Assembly (NCBI RefSeq): GCF_000418325.1
Contig: NC_021658.1
Span: 11,298,001-11,362,000 of the forward strand
DNA length: 64,000 nucleotides
From: Sorangium cellulosum So0157-2
GTDB lineage: Bacteria; Myxococcota_A; Polyangia; Polyangiales; Polyangiaceae
Direction of reading: 5' to 3'
The notes under the pieces are model-generated. The model was given only the letters and a program-made list of their open reading frames with translations. It had not been told where the DNA came from and did not search any database. Positions within the stretch are counted from its first letter, which is position 1, and each line of letters opens with the position of its first letter. Made by a program: the position numbers and the translations under genes. Shown here in pieces: positions 29,801 to 39,233 of the stretch.

Positions 29801-32105
29801 CGGACTAACGCGCTACAAGGCGAAGGTCTACGTCGAATTCGCGATCCTCATCCGTCCTTGGACGCATCACCTCAGGTCGATCCTCGACATTCTTCGCCGC
29901 GCGTTCGACGCCGCGGTCGAGGTCGGCGATCTGACCTACGCGTGCTACGCCCAGCTCTCCACGATCACGCTCCTCATCGTCAGGGGAGATCCCCTGGACA
30001 GCGTCTACCGGGAATCGGAGAGGGCCCTCGATTTCGCGAGGAGAGCGAGGTTCGCGGCGGTCGAGCACATCATCATCGGCCAGCAGCGGCTCATCCAGAA
30101 CCTCCGGGGCCTCACGAGGAGCTTCTCCTCGTACAGCGACGCGCAGTTCGATCAAGACGAATTCGAGGACTACCTGACGAGGAACAAGGCGCGGGTCCCG
30201 CTCGCCGCATTGCACTATTTCGTCTGGAAGACGCAGGCTCGTTTCATGTCCGGAGATTACAAACAAGCCCTCCACAGCGCCGGCCAGGCGAAGGACCTTT
30301 TGTGGGTCTCCCCGGTCTCCCTGGAGAGCGCCGAACATTGCTTCTACGACGCGTTGACGCTGGCGGCCTGCTGCGAGGAGGGCGCGCCGGACGAGAGGTC
30401 GGAGCACCTGGAGAAGCTGGCCGCTCAGGAGGAGCGGCTTCGTGAATGGGAGAGCAGCTGTCCGGAGAACTTCCTCTACAAGCACGCGCTCCTCGCCGCC
30501 GAGATAGCCCGGATCACTGGAGAGGATCACGAGGCGATGCGGCTGTACGAGCGGGCGATCCGCGCGGCGAAGGAGAACGCGTTCGTCTCCGGTGAGGGGC
30601 TCTGCCTCGAGCTCGCCTCGCGGTTCTACCGGGAGCGGGGGTTCGAGGCCTTCGCGGATACGTACCTCCGAGAGGCCCGCCACTGCTACCTCCGGTGGGG
30701 TGCCAACGGGAAGGTCAGGCAGCTCGAGCAGCAGCACCCGGAGCTCGCGCCGAGCGCGCCGAGCGCGGCGAACGCGACCTTCGCCGCGCGGGCGGAGCAC
30801 CTCGACCTCGTGTCGGTGGTCAAGGCGTCGCAGACGATATCGGGCGAGATCGTCCTGGAGCGGCTCATCCGCCGGATGATCCAGGTGGTGATGGAGGAGG
30901 GCGGCGCGCAGAGGGGCTGCCTGCTCCTCGCGCGCGACGGGATCCTGCAGATCGAGGCCGAAGCTCGGCTCGACGAGGGCGGGCTCGCGACGACGATGCT
31001 GGGCTCTATCCCCGCGAGCTCGAGCTCGCTCGTCCCGACATCGATCGTCGCCTATGTCTGGCGCGCCCGGCAGCCGGTCATCCTGGCCGACGCCACGAGG
31101 GAGATCGAGGTCGGGAAGTTCTCGTCCGACGAGTACCTCGCCCGCGCTCGGCCGAGATCGGTGCTGTGCGTCCCGATCGTGCGGCAGACCGAGCCGATCG
31201 GAATCTTGTACCTCGAGAACAACCTCGCCGCGGGCGCCTTCACGGCGGATCGCCTCGCGATCCTGGAGGTGCTGGCCGCGCAGGCCGCTATTTCTCTCGA
31301 GAACGCGCTCCTGGTCCTCAGGGAGCACGAGGCCCGCGTGGCGGCCGAAGACGCGCTCCGTCTGCGCGAAGAGTTTCTCGCCGTGGCCTCTCACGAGCTG
31401 CGGACCCCGCTCACGCCGCTGCGGCTCCAGCTCCAGCGCGTCCATCGGACCCTCACGAGGCAGAACCTCCACGCGCTCGCCGAGCAGATCGAGAGGCCCT
31501 TGCGGCAGGTCGACCGCCTCACAGCGCTCGTCGTGAATCTGATCGACGTCGCGCAGCTCAGCAACAGCCAGCTCGTTCTCCGCCTCCAGCCGGTGGATCT
31601 CGCGGCGCTGGTCCGCAGGGTGGTGGCCGACTACCGGGACGCGCTGCACCAGTCTGGCTGCGCGCTCGAGCTGAACGCCGGCGCGCCGGTGATCGGGCGC
31701 TGGGACGCGGAGCGCATCGAGCAGGTCGTGGTCGCGCTGCTGTCCAACGCGATGAAGTACGGTGCCGGGAGGCCGATCGTGGTCGCCGTCGTCGCGGAGG
31801 GCGCCTTGGCGAAGCTGTCCGTGAGGGATCTCGGCATCGGCGTGGCGGCGGAGGACAGGGATCGGATCTTCGGGCGGTTCGAGCGCGCCGTCTCGGTCCA
31901 GCACTACGGTGGGCTCGGGCTCGGGCTCTACATCGCGAGGCAGATCGTCCTCGCGCACCACGGCACGATCCGCCTCGAGAGCGAGCCGCGCGAAGGCGCG
32001 ACGTTCATCGTCGAGCTGCCGCTCGCGCCGCCCGGCGGGCCGGGTGAGCAGGATCGACCTCCGGCCGCGCAGCCTCGAGGCGGGGAGGTCAGCGAAGATC
32101 CGTAA
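26881..32105 (+). pseudogene. Ser/Thr kinase-AAA ATPase-TPR-GAF-histidine kinase hybrid, frameshifted in kinase domain
   Basis: About 1,741 residues when corrected. Domains in order: Hanks-type kinase (about 1-270; Lys36 in VILKVL, HKDIKPGN near 125), AAA-type ATPase (Walker A GYAGTGKS near 341, Walker B LALFLDDLQWAD), long helical TPR-like region, GAF (about 1314-1480), HisKA (ASHELRTPL, His near 1504) and HATPase (GLGLGLYIARQI). This layout is known as trifunctional kinase/ATP-binding/histidine kinase in cyanobacteria and myxobacteria. Two lesions stand out. A single base is missing near 27230, so GAATCC replaces an expected GAGATCC, splitting the kinase domain between two frames. And the metal-binding DFG is EFG (GAG at 27315-27317). 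If real, the Ser/Thr kinase is inactive, while 1,600 downstream residues stay open and could be made from an internal start. Confidence 0.85.
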
Positions 32106-32107
32106 CT

Positions 32108-32243
32108 TCCTTCTCCAGCAGCGGATCCCCGAGCCGCACCGACAGCTCCAGGAGGTCCTCGAACTCGCGCCGCGCCAGCGCGTCGTTGCGCGCGTTCTTC
32201 AGCAGCATCGCCGCCGCCCGCCGGCCCTGCAGCACGTCGTGCC
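32108..32243 (-). pseudogene. Second relic of the Ser/Thr kinase 3' end (136 bp)
   Basis: 136 bases match 41681-41816 of the intact kinase gene with two differences. The fragment begins three bases after the hybrid-kinase stop and ends abruptly inside the small membrane-protein gene on the same strand. It lacks both the kinase stop codon and the 43-bp repeats. Confidence 0.85.
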
Positions 32244-32419
32244 TTCGCGTCGGTGAGGGCCGACGCTTCGTCCTGATGCGTCTCCTCGCGCGCCTCGCGG
32301 AACCCGCGCTCGCGTCCCATCGCCTCGCGCGCCGTGACCGCGAACCCGATCGCGACGCAGGCCATCATCGCGAGGACGACCGGCGATACGAGCCACATCC
32401 CACCCAGCACATCTTCCAT
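32244..32419 (-). pseudogene. Small membrane-protein gene cut off by the kinase-tail relic
   Basis: An ATG at 32419 follows a strong ribosome site (AGGAGG, nine bases upstream). It encodes MEDVLGG, a membrane helix (MWLVSPVVLAMMACVAIGFA) and a charged tail (REAMGRERGFREAREETHQD) for about 58 residues. At 32243 the sequence becomes the copied kinase tail in a different frame, which stays open to 31928 without protein-like character. The 5' end looks like a real gene that lost its 3' end. Function unknown. Confidence 0.6.
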
Positions 32420-32509
32420 GATCTGTCGCCTCCTGACATGAGCGTTCCTGTCCGAACCAGGGCGGATCTCGTCCTTGTGGTGCCCGAAGGGCAGCACCAT
32501 CGTCCCCGT

Positions 32510-32531
32510 CTGTTCAGCGGTTGCTGAACAG
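32510..32531 (-). terminator. Perfect 9-bp stem-loop after the sigma-factor gene
   Basis: CTGTTCAGC and its exact complement GCTGAACAG flank a four-base loop, eight bases beyond the sigma-factor stop codon. No T-run follows, so it may be a non-canonical terminator or an RNA-stabilising hairpin. Confidence 0.5.
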
Positions 32532-32539
32532 CCGGCGAT

Positions 32540-33664
32540 TCAGCGAAGCTGCCTCAGCATCGCCTCGCGCTCCGCGGCGAGCCGACCTCGCGGGAACTCT
32601 TGCGCGTGGGCTTCGAGCAGCCGTCGAGCGTCGAGGTCCGCCTCCGCCGTGTCAGCCTCCATGGCCCTTCGGGCCTGGCTGATCAAGCTCCTCTCGCGCG
32701 CGCTGATGTTCGGCATCGAGCTCACGGGCGGCGAGGCAACACGGGATGTCGCGAGCGACGGAGCCTGTGTCCTGTTCGGCTCGGCGCCGGCGTGCCCGTC
32801 GCCTCGTTCTATCGGGAGCGGCACCATGCCTCTCCCCGGAGGCGCCGCGATGGGCGCCCCAGACCGTCCGTCGCTCGGCTCCTCGGAGAGCGGCACAGAG
32901 GCCTGCTCCGTCGGCTCCGCCCAGCGTTCACCAACGGCCCAACGGCGCCACGGCTCCAAGCTCGACGGGGAGGTCAGCGCAGCGACGATGGCGCTCGTGA
33001 TCACGAGGGTCGTCCCCTGAGCCACGACCCTCAGGCTCCAGCGGCCCAGGCGGCGGATCCGCCCCTCGCAGCGGTAGAGCCCGAGCGGAGCGACGCAGGC
33101 GGCGTCTTCCCACCCGCGCGAGCGTTGCTTCGCTCTCAAGCGTTGCGCCGCCGCATCGAGCTGCTCGCGCGCGCGACGGTGCTGCGTCTTGACGGCATCG
33201 GGGTGGAGCCCCAGCTCCGCGGCGATCTGGACGAGCGGGATCCCCTCCAGGTCGTGCTTGATCAAGAGGTCCCGGTACTTCGGGTCGACCTCGCCAACGA
33301 GGCGGTGCGTGAGCACTTCGCGCTGCCGGCAGCGGAGGAGCTCTTCGGGCGTCGGGCACTCGGCTCGGAGCTCGCGCTCCTCGAACGACGTCAGCACCTC
33401 TCCGCGCCGGCGCGCATCGCGGACATGGTTGCGCGCCCGATTGCGCGCGATCGCGGCGCGGTACGCCGCCGTGTCTCCGCCCGGCTCGCGCCCCGGGTTC
33501 GCCTCCAGCCAGCGCAGGAGCGCGTCCTGCGCCACGTCCTCGGCGTTCCGCGCCGGCACACCATGGCGCCTCGCGATGCGCCGCAGGACCTCGAAGCAGC
33601 TGGCGCTGCCGGATGGCTTGCGCACGCCGGTAGCACACCTGAGCGGCCCTCTCGGCGTCAGCAA
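32540..33664 (-). CDS. ECF-type sigma factor with membrane segment and C-terminal domain
   Basis: 374 residues from a TTG at 33664; a stop lies five codons upstream, so the start must be here or at a later GTG (33625). Sigma region 2 is visible at about residues 25-75 (GVPARNAEDVAQDALLRWLEAN) and region 4 at about 120-170 (LVQIAAELGLHPDAVKTQHR). A single membrane helix follows (about 215-232, GTTLVITSAIVAAL), then a Pro/Ser-rich linker and a helical C-terminus (SARERSLISQARRAMEAD ... FPRGRLAAEREAMLRQLR). Fusion of an ECF core to a membrane span suggests control by tethering, with the C-terminal part outside the membrane. It is divergent from the interrupted PEGA gene at 33867, a plausible target or sensor partner. 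Confidence 0.8.
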   Translation of the reverse strand: MLTPRGPLRCATGVRKPSGSASCFEVLRRIARRHGVPARNAEDVAQDALLRWLEANPGREPGGDTAAYRAAIARNRARNHVRDARRRGEVLTSFEERELRAECPTPEELLRCRQREVLTHRLVGEVDPKYRDLLIKHDLEGIPLVQIAAELGLHPDAVKTQHRRAREQLDAAAQRLRAKQRSRGWEDAACVAPLGLYRCEGRIRRLGRWSLRVVAQGTTLVITSAIVAALTSPSSLEPWRRWAVGERWAEPTEQASVPLSEEPSDGRSGAPIAAPPGRGMVPLPIERGDGHAGAEPNRTQAPSLATSRVASPPVSSMPNISARERSLISQARRAMEADTAEADLDARRLLEAHAQEFPRGRLAAEREAMLRQLR

Positions 33665-33866
33665 AGTGCACGGACGAGCTCACTTTGGTCGGACGATGTA
33701 GTACAACGTTCCACCCGATGGCTGAGATTGGCTGCGCGATCGCCGCCGGACGGAACGGGCCGGGAGACGTTCCGTCATCTGGCCTCGGATTCCCGCTCAG
33801 AGGGCGGCGTTGAGGCCTTTTTCGCGTCGGTTGACGCCGAGCGCCGGGCGTCAGTACCGTGCTTGC

Positions 33867-34970
33867 ATGCGTTGCCGTGTGCACGTGCTCTCGCTGCTGC
33901 TGGCCGCCTTCGCGTCAACGGGTTTGGCCGGCGCGGCCGGCGCAGCGGAGTTGCGTCCGTCGCCGGGAGGGAGCGACGTTTCCACGCTCAAGGATCATGT
34001 TCGCCGTGCCCGCCGAGCGCGCGACGCGGGGCGGTGGACCGAGGCGTAGGCCGCGTACAAGGCGGCTTTGGAGGCAGCCGCTCCGGGGTCTGTCACCGAG
34101 CGAGAGCGCGCGGAGCTCGCCGGCGAGCTCGGCCTTTGCGAGCTCGCGCTGCGCAAGTACCGTGATGCGGCCGAGCACCTGGCTTTGAGCCTTGAGCAGC
34201 GCGAGGCGCTGCCGGTGGCGCTGCAGAAGCGGTTGGAGGCGGGACAGCGCGACGCGGCGCCGCACGTCGCCAAGCTCTATCTCTCCGTCAATCCGCCGGA
34301 CGCCGAGGTGCTGGTCGATGGCAAGGAGATCGGCCGTACCGCGCGGACCTACACGCTGTTCCTGGAGCCCGGCCAGCACATGGTGCGGGCCCGGGCGCCG
34401 GGGCGCGAGGAAGCGTTTCAGTCGTTCGGCGCCGTCGCCAACACGGAGTACAACATTTCGATGCAGCTCCCGCGCGCGGCGGTGAGCAGCGCCAAGGACG
34501 CTCCGCCCGCGGCGCCGAAGCCCGCGAGCGCACCGCCCCCGCTGCGCCCGCGGCCTCCCGGGCCGCCGGCGTCGTGGCCGGCGGCGCTGCGCATCGCGGG
34601 GATCGCCGTCACGACGGCCACCCTGTCCGCGGGCGGCCTTCTCATGATCCGGGCCGCCAGCCTTGACGGTGACCTGAGCGAGCGGCGCGACGGGCTCAAC
34701 GGCGGTGCCACGCCGAGCGGGTCCAGGTGCTGGCAAGCGGCGGACCGCCCGGCGTGCGCTGACCTGCTCCGCCTCCGAGACGAGCGCAACCTGTCCGCGG
34801 GCGTGGGCATTGGCATGCTCATCGCCGGGGGTGCGATCGGGGCAGCGACCGCCGCGTCCTTCTTCACGGACTTCTCCTTCCTGGGGCTCGCGCCTGCTCA
34901 GGATCGGATTCACGCCTCGCCGGTGGCGACCGGGCGGGAGCTCGGCGTGAGGGTCGAGGGGCTGTGGTGA
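33867..34970 (+). pseudogene. PEGA-domain protein gene interrupted by an in-frame TAG
   Basis: From ATG 33867 the product has a signal peptide (LSLLLAAFASTGLAGAAGAA) and a helical start (HVRRARRARDAGRWTEA), then an amber codon at 34047-34049 (codon 61). The same frame continues for 307 more codons: AAYKAALEAAAPG, the PEGA motif (LYLSVNPPDAEVLVDG ... EPGQHMVRARAPGREEA), a Pro/Ala linker and two hydrophobic segments. It is a clear paralogue of the gene at 10713-11804. One change, TGG to TAG, would explain the lesion. A TTG at 34068 could restart translation but without a signal peptide. Readthrough, true decay or a base error are all possible. Confidence 0.85.
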
Positions 34971-34977
34971 GTGGGCC

Positions 34978-35334
34978 AAGGGCGGCGATGGCGGGGTCGG
35001 CGGAACGGGCCAGTGGGGAGGCTTTGGCGTCGACGGCGGTCTCGGCGGCCACGGTCTTTTGACCGACGCGTCGCGCGGGTGCAGAGGTGGCTTTGGCGGC
35101 CACGGCGGCCGCGGGGGCGATGCGGGCGGCGGTCTCGGGGGCCACTCGCTCGGCATCGGCTCCGTGGGTGCCGCCGTGGCCATTTTCCCGCGAGCGACGG
35201 TCTTGCCCGGACAAGCCGGCGCCGGAGGGCTCGGCGCCAACGCACCCCCGCAAAGTGGGCTCGGCGAGGGGGAGCACGGGACTGCGGCGTTCTGGTACCG
35301 GTTCGATGCGCCAGACCCGGAATCGCCTCGATGA
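34978..35334 (+). pseudogene. C-terminal remnant of a glycine-rich surface protein
   Basis: Starting eight bases after the PEGA-gene stop, a frame without its own start or signal peptide encodes Gly-rich repeats (KGGDGGVGGTG, GGFGGHGGRGGDAGGG) and then a non-repetitive tail ending YRFDAPDPESPR. It resembles the C-terminal half of the intact glycine-rich lipoprotein immediately downstream, so it is the remnant of a tandem copy whose 5' part was lost. Confidence 0.65.
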
Positions 35335-35371
35335 ACCGCCCAGCGCTGGCGGCGCACGTCAGGAGACGTTT

Positions 35372-36901
35372 ATGAGAAAGACCACCGCTACCACCTTCGT
35401 CTTACTGCTATCGCCGTGGGCGACCGGCTGCGGAACTGCGCCCGGCGTCAACGACCCTGGGGTGACGCCCTGTGAAGGCACCTCGTGCGAGAACGATCCG
35501 CCCCCGGAGTCGGTGTGCATCGAGCACGTCGCCGCCGATATCCTCGACGACGGTTGCGGCGTGTTCCTCGCCGGAAACTACGGTTTTGGCGACGACAGGA
35601 ACCCCGGCACGAAGGCGGCGCCGGTGTACACCGTCGCGCGCGCGATCGAGCTCACGCGCGTTGGACGAGGGCGCGTGTTCCTCTGCAACGATGGGTTCGA
35701 GGTGGGTACGATCAGGGTGCCCTCCGGCGTGGATCTCCTCGGGGGTTTCCACTGCCGGAACTGGGTGCGCGACCCCCGGCGCCCGCGGACTGAGTTTAAT
35801 CACCGTGGGGCCTTGGGCCCCCTGGTGATCGTCGAGCCCGCGGGACCCGCTGACAGCGGGGCTGCGGACGGGGTGTCGACGATCGCCGATCTCGACATGC
35901 CGAGTCGGGGCTCGGTCGGCGTGCTCGCCCAGTCGACCACGGCGGTGGAGATCCTGCGGAGCGAGATCTCCGCCAACGGAGGAGACGGAGGCCAGCCTGG
36001 CAAGGACTGGGAGTACAGACAACCGGACGGACCGGATGGCATGTTCGGTGGGGACGCGTGCTCGGCGGCCGTCGTCGCCGGCGGGCCTGCGGTCGTGAAC
36101 CGGTGCGAGAACGGGGTCACGAGCACCGGGGGCAAGGGAGGTGACGGGCGGGCCGACAGCGCCGAGGACGGAGGCGACGGGCTGCCCGCGGACCTCTTGC
36201 CGCCCGTACACGGCGGCATCGGGGAGCAGGACAACCGCGGTTGCGAGGGCGGGTCCAGCGGCGGCCCGGGGGCTCCGGGGACGGTGGGCGCGCCTGGCAA
36301 GGGCATCGGGCGCCTCACCGAGACGGGATGGGAGGGCGACACGGGGGGCGAGGGCACCTGGGGCACGCCGGGCCAGGGCGGCGACGGCGGCGGCGGTCGC
36401 CGGGGCGGGCTCGCCGTGTGCGGCGAGGCGTCCAAGGGCGGCCCAGGAGGAGGCTCGGGCGGTGGCGGGGGTTGCGGAGGGCGCGGGGGCCGCGGGGGAG
36501 CGAACGCATACCCGTCCATCGGCATCATCGCGCTCCACGCCCGGGTGACCGTGCGCGACACGAAGATCACGACGGACTTCGGCGGCACGGGCGGCAACGG
36601 CGGGGAACCCCAGGACGGCGGCAGAGGCGGACGAGGCGCACCGGACGGAACGCTGGGGAATCAACTCGCCGCCTGCTACGGCGGCCGGGGCGGCCAGGGT
36701 GGTCCCGGCGGCTACGGCGGCCCGGGGCGCGGCGGCGACTCGATCGGCGTCGCCTACCTCGACGAGGACCGGCTCACGCTCGAGGGCGTCACCATCGAGC
36801 TCGGACAGCCGGGCGAGGGCGGCACCAGCTGGAACTACGATGGCAGCACGACGGTGGCAGAGAGCGGCGAGGCCCACGAGACGCTTCGGTTTCCTGAATA
36901 G
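35372..36901 (+). CDS. Glycine-rich (PGRS-like) lipoprotein
   Basis: 509 residues from ATG 35372, with AGGAGA six bases upstream. The signal peptide ends at a lipobox cysteine (Cys20, PWATGC). A folded N-terminal part (about 40-210, with FLAGNYGFGDDRNPGTKAAP and VDLLGGFHCRNW) suggests a beta-helix-like repeat of the kind with pectate-lyase-like DUF1565 features. About residues 210-480 consist of GGxGG-type repeats (GGKGGDGRADSAEDGGDG, GGRGGQGGPGGYGGPG) interrupted by short beta strands. Such proteins are frequent in large myxobacterial genomes and are probably surface exposed; no enzymatic function is indicated. The preceding remnant shows that the family has been duplicated here. Confidence 0.8.
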   Translation: MRKTTATTFVLLLSPWATGCGTAPGVNDPGVTPCEGTSCENDPPPESVCIEHVAADILDDGCGVFLAGNYGFGDDRNPGTKAAPVYTVARAIELTRVGRGRVFLCNDGFEVGTIRVPSGVDLLGGFHCRNWVRDPRRPRTEFNHRGALGPLVIVEPAGPADSGAADGVSTIADLDMPSRGSVGVLAQSTTAVEILRSEISANGGDGGQPGKDWEYRQPDGPDGMFGGDACSAAVVAGGPAVVNRCENGVTSTGGKGGDGRADSAEDGGDGLPADLLPPVHGGIGEQDNRGCEGGSSGGPGAPGTVGAPGKGIGRLTETGWEGDTGGEGTWGTPGQGGDGGGGRRGGLAVCGEASKGGPGGGSGGGGGCGGRGGRGGANAYPSIGIIALHARVTVRDTKITTDFGGTGGNGGEPQDGGRGGRGAPDGTLGNQLAACYGGRGGQGGPGGYGGPGRGGDSIGVAYLDEDRLTLEGVTIELGQPGEGGTSWNYDGSTTVAESGEAHETLRFPE

Positions 36902-36956
36902 CCGCGGTCACGCCCCGGGAGGACGGCGCCGGTCTCCACGACGGTTACGAGGAGGC

Positions 36957-38045
36957 TCAGGGATCTGCGTCCACGAGGCAGCTCTCCAGGAAGCGAGAGG
37001 CCCAGGCGACCATGGCTGAGGGCGGCGCGCCCTCACCGTCCCACGAAGCGACCAGCGCTTCGAGCTCGCGCGTGGCGGCTTCGAGCTCGCGCTTCGCAGC
37101 GATGCCGCGGGCAGTCTTCGGTGGCTCGAGGAGCACGCGAATCTTCGCCAGCGCCTTTACCATTTCCTCTTTGTGCAGGACTCCATCCGTCCGCACCACG
37201 CAGTAACAAGCGCCGCTCTGCAGCTCTGGCATCAGGGTCCACAAGAGGTCATAGAGCGCCCCAAGCACCGTGAGCACCGCGACCAGCGGCTCTGTCAGGT
37301 TGCTCGCTTCAACTTCGACGCCGGGTGCCGGTTCGTCAGACGGCGATGGCTCCACCCACCTGTGATGGTCCGTGAACAGGCAATCGTAGAGCCTAACCTC
37401 CCCGGGGAGACGCAGGCCTGCGAGCACATCCGGCACGAGCACGGTCCCGATCTCCGGAGGCATGCGTTCGCAGCCGAAGGTCGCTTCGATGTCGCCGGAA
37501 ATCCACGTCGCGCACGGCTGCTCCTCGGGCAACAATTCGAAAGCGGCGTATTCCCTCCTGACGACGGTGAACCTCTGGCGATCGTCTGGACGTGCGACGA
37601 ACCTCGGATCGAACGGGCTGAGCGAGACGACGAAACGTGTCCCTCGGAACGTGACCACAAACAAGTCCCTTGTTTGCTTCACGATATCGACCGTGCGCGA
37701 GCTATGGACGATATAGTAAGGAACCAGAAAGCTCACATGGAACCACAGCGTTCGCCCCGTAGACTCCGGCATGTCGATCGAAAAAGAGTAGCAGGCATCG
37801 CAGCCGCCGGCGGGGAGATGCAGCGAATGGTCCATGAACCTACCAGGGAATCCGTCTCGGATGCGACGCCGCAAGGAGCGCCATCGGTCGCTCTTCGATG
37901 CCTGGATCCGCGCGCGCACGAGCCGGTCGTGCTCTTCCGTACCTATGCAGAGCTGATCGTCGATATCACCATCCTCGGTGATCCCAACCCCACGAGGATA
38001 ATAACGATAGACGATGTCGAGCAGCTCGTCGATATTATGTTTCAT
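36957..38045 (-). CDS. Uncharacterised protein, paralogue A of a tandem pair
   Basis: 362 residues from ATG 38045 (MKHNIDELLDIVYRYYPRG); an in-frame ATG 13 codons upstream exists, but the aligned paralogue starts at MKH. No known domain was recognised. Conserved with its neighbour are the N-terminal LLDxVYRYYPRG, a central RTLWFHxxFLVPYY, IEATFGCERMPPE, LVPDV, RLYDCLF, and a C-terminal helical part (PPKTARGIAAKRELEAA ... VASWDGEG). No signal peptide or clear membrane helix is present, so it is probably cytoplasmic. It is the last gene of a minus-strand run. The start is 78 bases after the paralogue's stop. Confidence 0.75.
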   Translation of the reverse strand: MKHNIDELLDIVYRYYPRGVGITEDGDIDDQLCIGTEEHDRLVRARIQASKSDRWRSLRRRIRDGFPGRFMDHSLHLPAGGCDACYSFSIDMPESTGRTLWFHVSFLVPYYIVHSSRTVDIVKQTRDLFVVTFRGTRFVVSLSPFDPRFVARPDDRQRFTVVRREYAAFELLPEEQPCATWISGDIEATFGCERMPPEIGTVLVPDVLAGLRLPGEVRLYDCLFTDHHRWVEPSPSDEPAPGVEVEASNLTEPLVAVLTVLGALYDLLWTLMPELQSGACYCVVRTDGVLHKEEMVKALAKIRVLLEPPKTARGIAAKRELEAATRELEALVASWDGEGAPPSAMVAWASRFLESCLVDADP

Positions 38046-38123
38046 AGATTCAAGATCCTGGAGCCGGCGCGCGTGTGCTGTCATCCAATAGCGGGCACTG
38101 CAACAAAGGGACGGCGGCGCGGA

Positions 38124-39233
38124 TCAGCGCGACCGCGACGGGGAGGCTTTGGGCTCCGAGTCCAGGAGCCAATTCGCCAGGAACGTGGAGGCCCAAGCGA
38201 CCATGGAGACTGGTGGCTCGCCTTCACCATCCCACCTAGCGACCAGCGCTTCGATCTCGCGGATAGCAGCTTCGAGCTCACGCTTGGAAGCGATGCCGCG
38301 GGGGGTCTTCGGCGGATCCATGAGCGCCCGGATCTCGGCAAGCACGCTCAGCACTTCCTCTTTACGCAGGACCCCATCTGTTGTCACCCCCCCGAAAAAG
38401 GCGCCCTGCACCTCTGGCATCAAGCTCCACAAGATCTTGTAGAGCGCCGCCAATACCTTGAGGACTGCGGCAAATCGTCCTGTCAGGTTGCTCGCATCGA
38501 CCTCTACGCCAGGTGTCCGCACTTCACATGGCGAAGGGCGCACCCATTCATGACCGGCCGTAAACAGGCAATCGTATAGCCTAGCCTCCCCGAGAGCCCG
38601 TGGGTTCACCGCCACATCCGGCACGAGCACCATGCCGACCTCCGGCGGCATGCGTTCACAACCGAAGGTCGCTTCGATGGCGCGAAAAATCCACTCTGCG
38701 CACGGAAGTTCGTCGGCCGACAACTCGAAGTCGATATACGACTCATCAAACGTGACGCTCTTTAGCCTCTCATCATCCGCGTTCGACACGAGCTCCAGAT
38801 CATGTGGATTTCGAGAAATGAAGAAATTCACGCCACCAAGGACAACTCTAAACTTTTCTGGCGGCCTCACAAACTGAACCTGACGCCAACCATAGACAAA
38901 GTAGTAAGGAACCAGGAAACCAATGTGGAACCACAGCGTTCGGCCGCCAGCTGCATCTGGCAGAGAAACCGAAAATCGGTAACAAGCGTCCAAGGACCCC
39001 GTAGGCAAGTGAAACGAATCATTCGTAATAATACTAGAAGGAAATCGTTCTTCGATCCGACGCAGCAAGGCAGGCCAACGCTCGTCCGCCGCCGCCCGCC
39101 GCCGCGCGGCCACCAGACGTACGTACTCCTCGGTTTCCTTGTATCGCTGAATGTCGGCTTGCTCGACAACATCAATCCCGCGCGGGTAATATCTGTAGAC
39201 GACGTCCAGCAGATCTCTGATACTGTGCTTCAT
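38124..39233 (-). CDS. Uncharacterised protein, paralogue B of a tandem pair
   Basis: 369 residues from ATG 39233 (MKHSIRDLLDVVYRYYPRG). It aligns end to end with the next gene, sharing the motifs RTLWFHIGFLVPYY, IEATFGCERMPPEVG, LVPDV, RLYDCLF, TPGVEVDASNLT and LVARWDGEGEPP. Divergence is greatest in the middle (residues 120-170). Base composition is visibly less GC-rich than the neighbourhood around 38.7-39.3 kb, which may indicate acquisition from elsewhere or weak selection on codons. Its start overlaps the stop of a 13-codon leader frame that has a strong ribosome site, so translation may be coupled. Function unknown. Confidence 0.75.
   Translation of the reverse strand: MKHSIRDLLDVVYRYYPRGIDVVEQADIQRYKETEEYVRLVAARRRAAADERWPALLRRIEERFPSSIITNDSFHLPTGSLDACYRFSVSLPDAAGGRTLWFHIGFLVPYYFVYGWRQVQFVRPPEKFRVVLGGVNFFISRNPHDLELVSNADDERLKSVTFDESYIDFELSADELPCAEWIFRAIEATFGCERMPPEVGMVLVPDVAVNPRALGEARLYDCLFTAGHEWVRPSPCEVRTPGVEVDASNLTGRFAAVLKVLAALYKILWSLMPEVQGAFFGGVTTDGVLRKEEVLSVLAEIRALMDPPKTPRGIASKRELEAAIREIEALVARWDGEGEPPVSMVAWASTFLANWLLDSEPKASPSRSR

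Noticed and set aside
37173-38579. Plus-strand 468-codon frame over the tandem paralogue genes
   Set aside because: Antisense to the conserved minus-strand pair, with no motif and no ribosome site.
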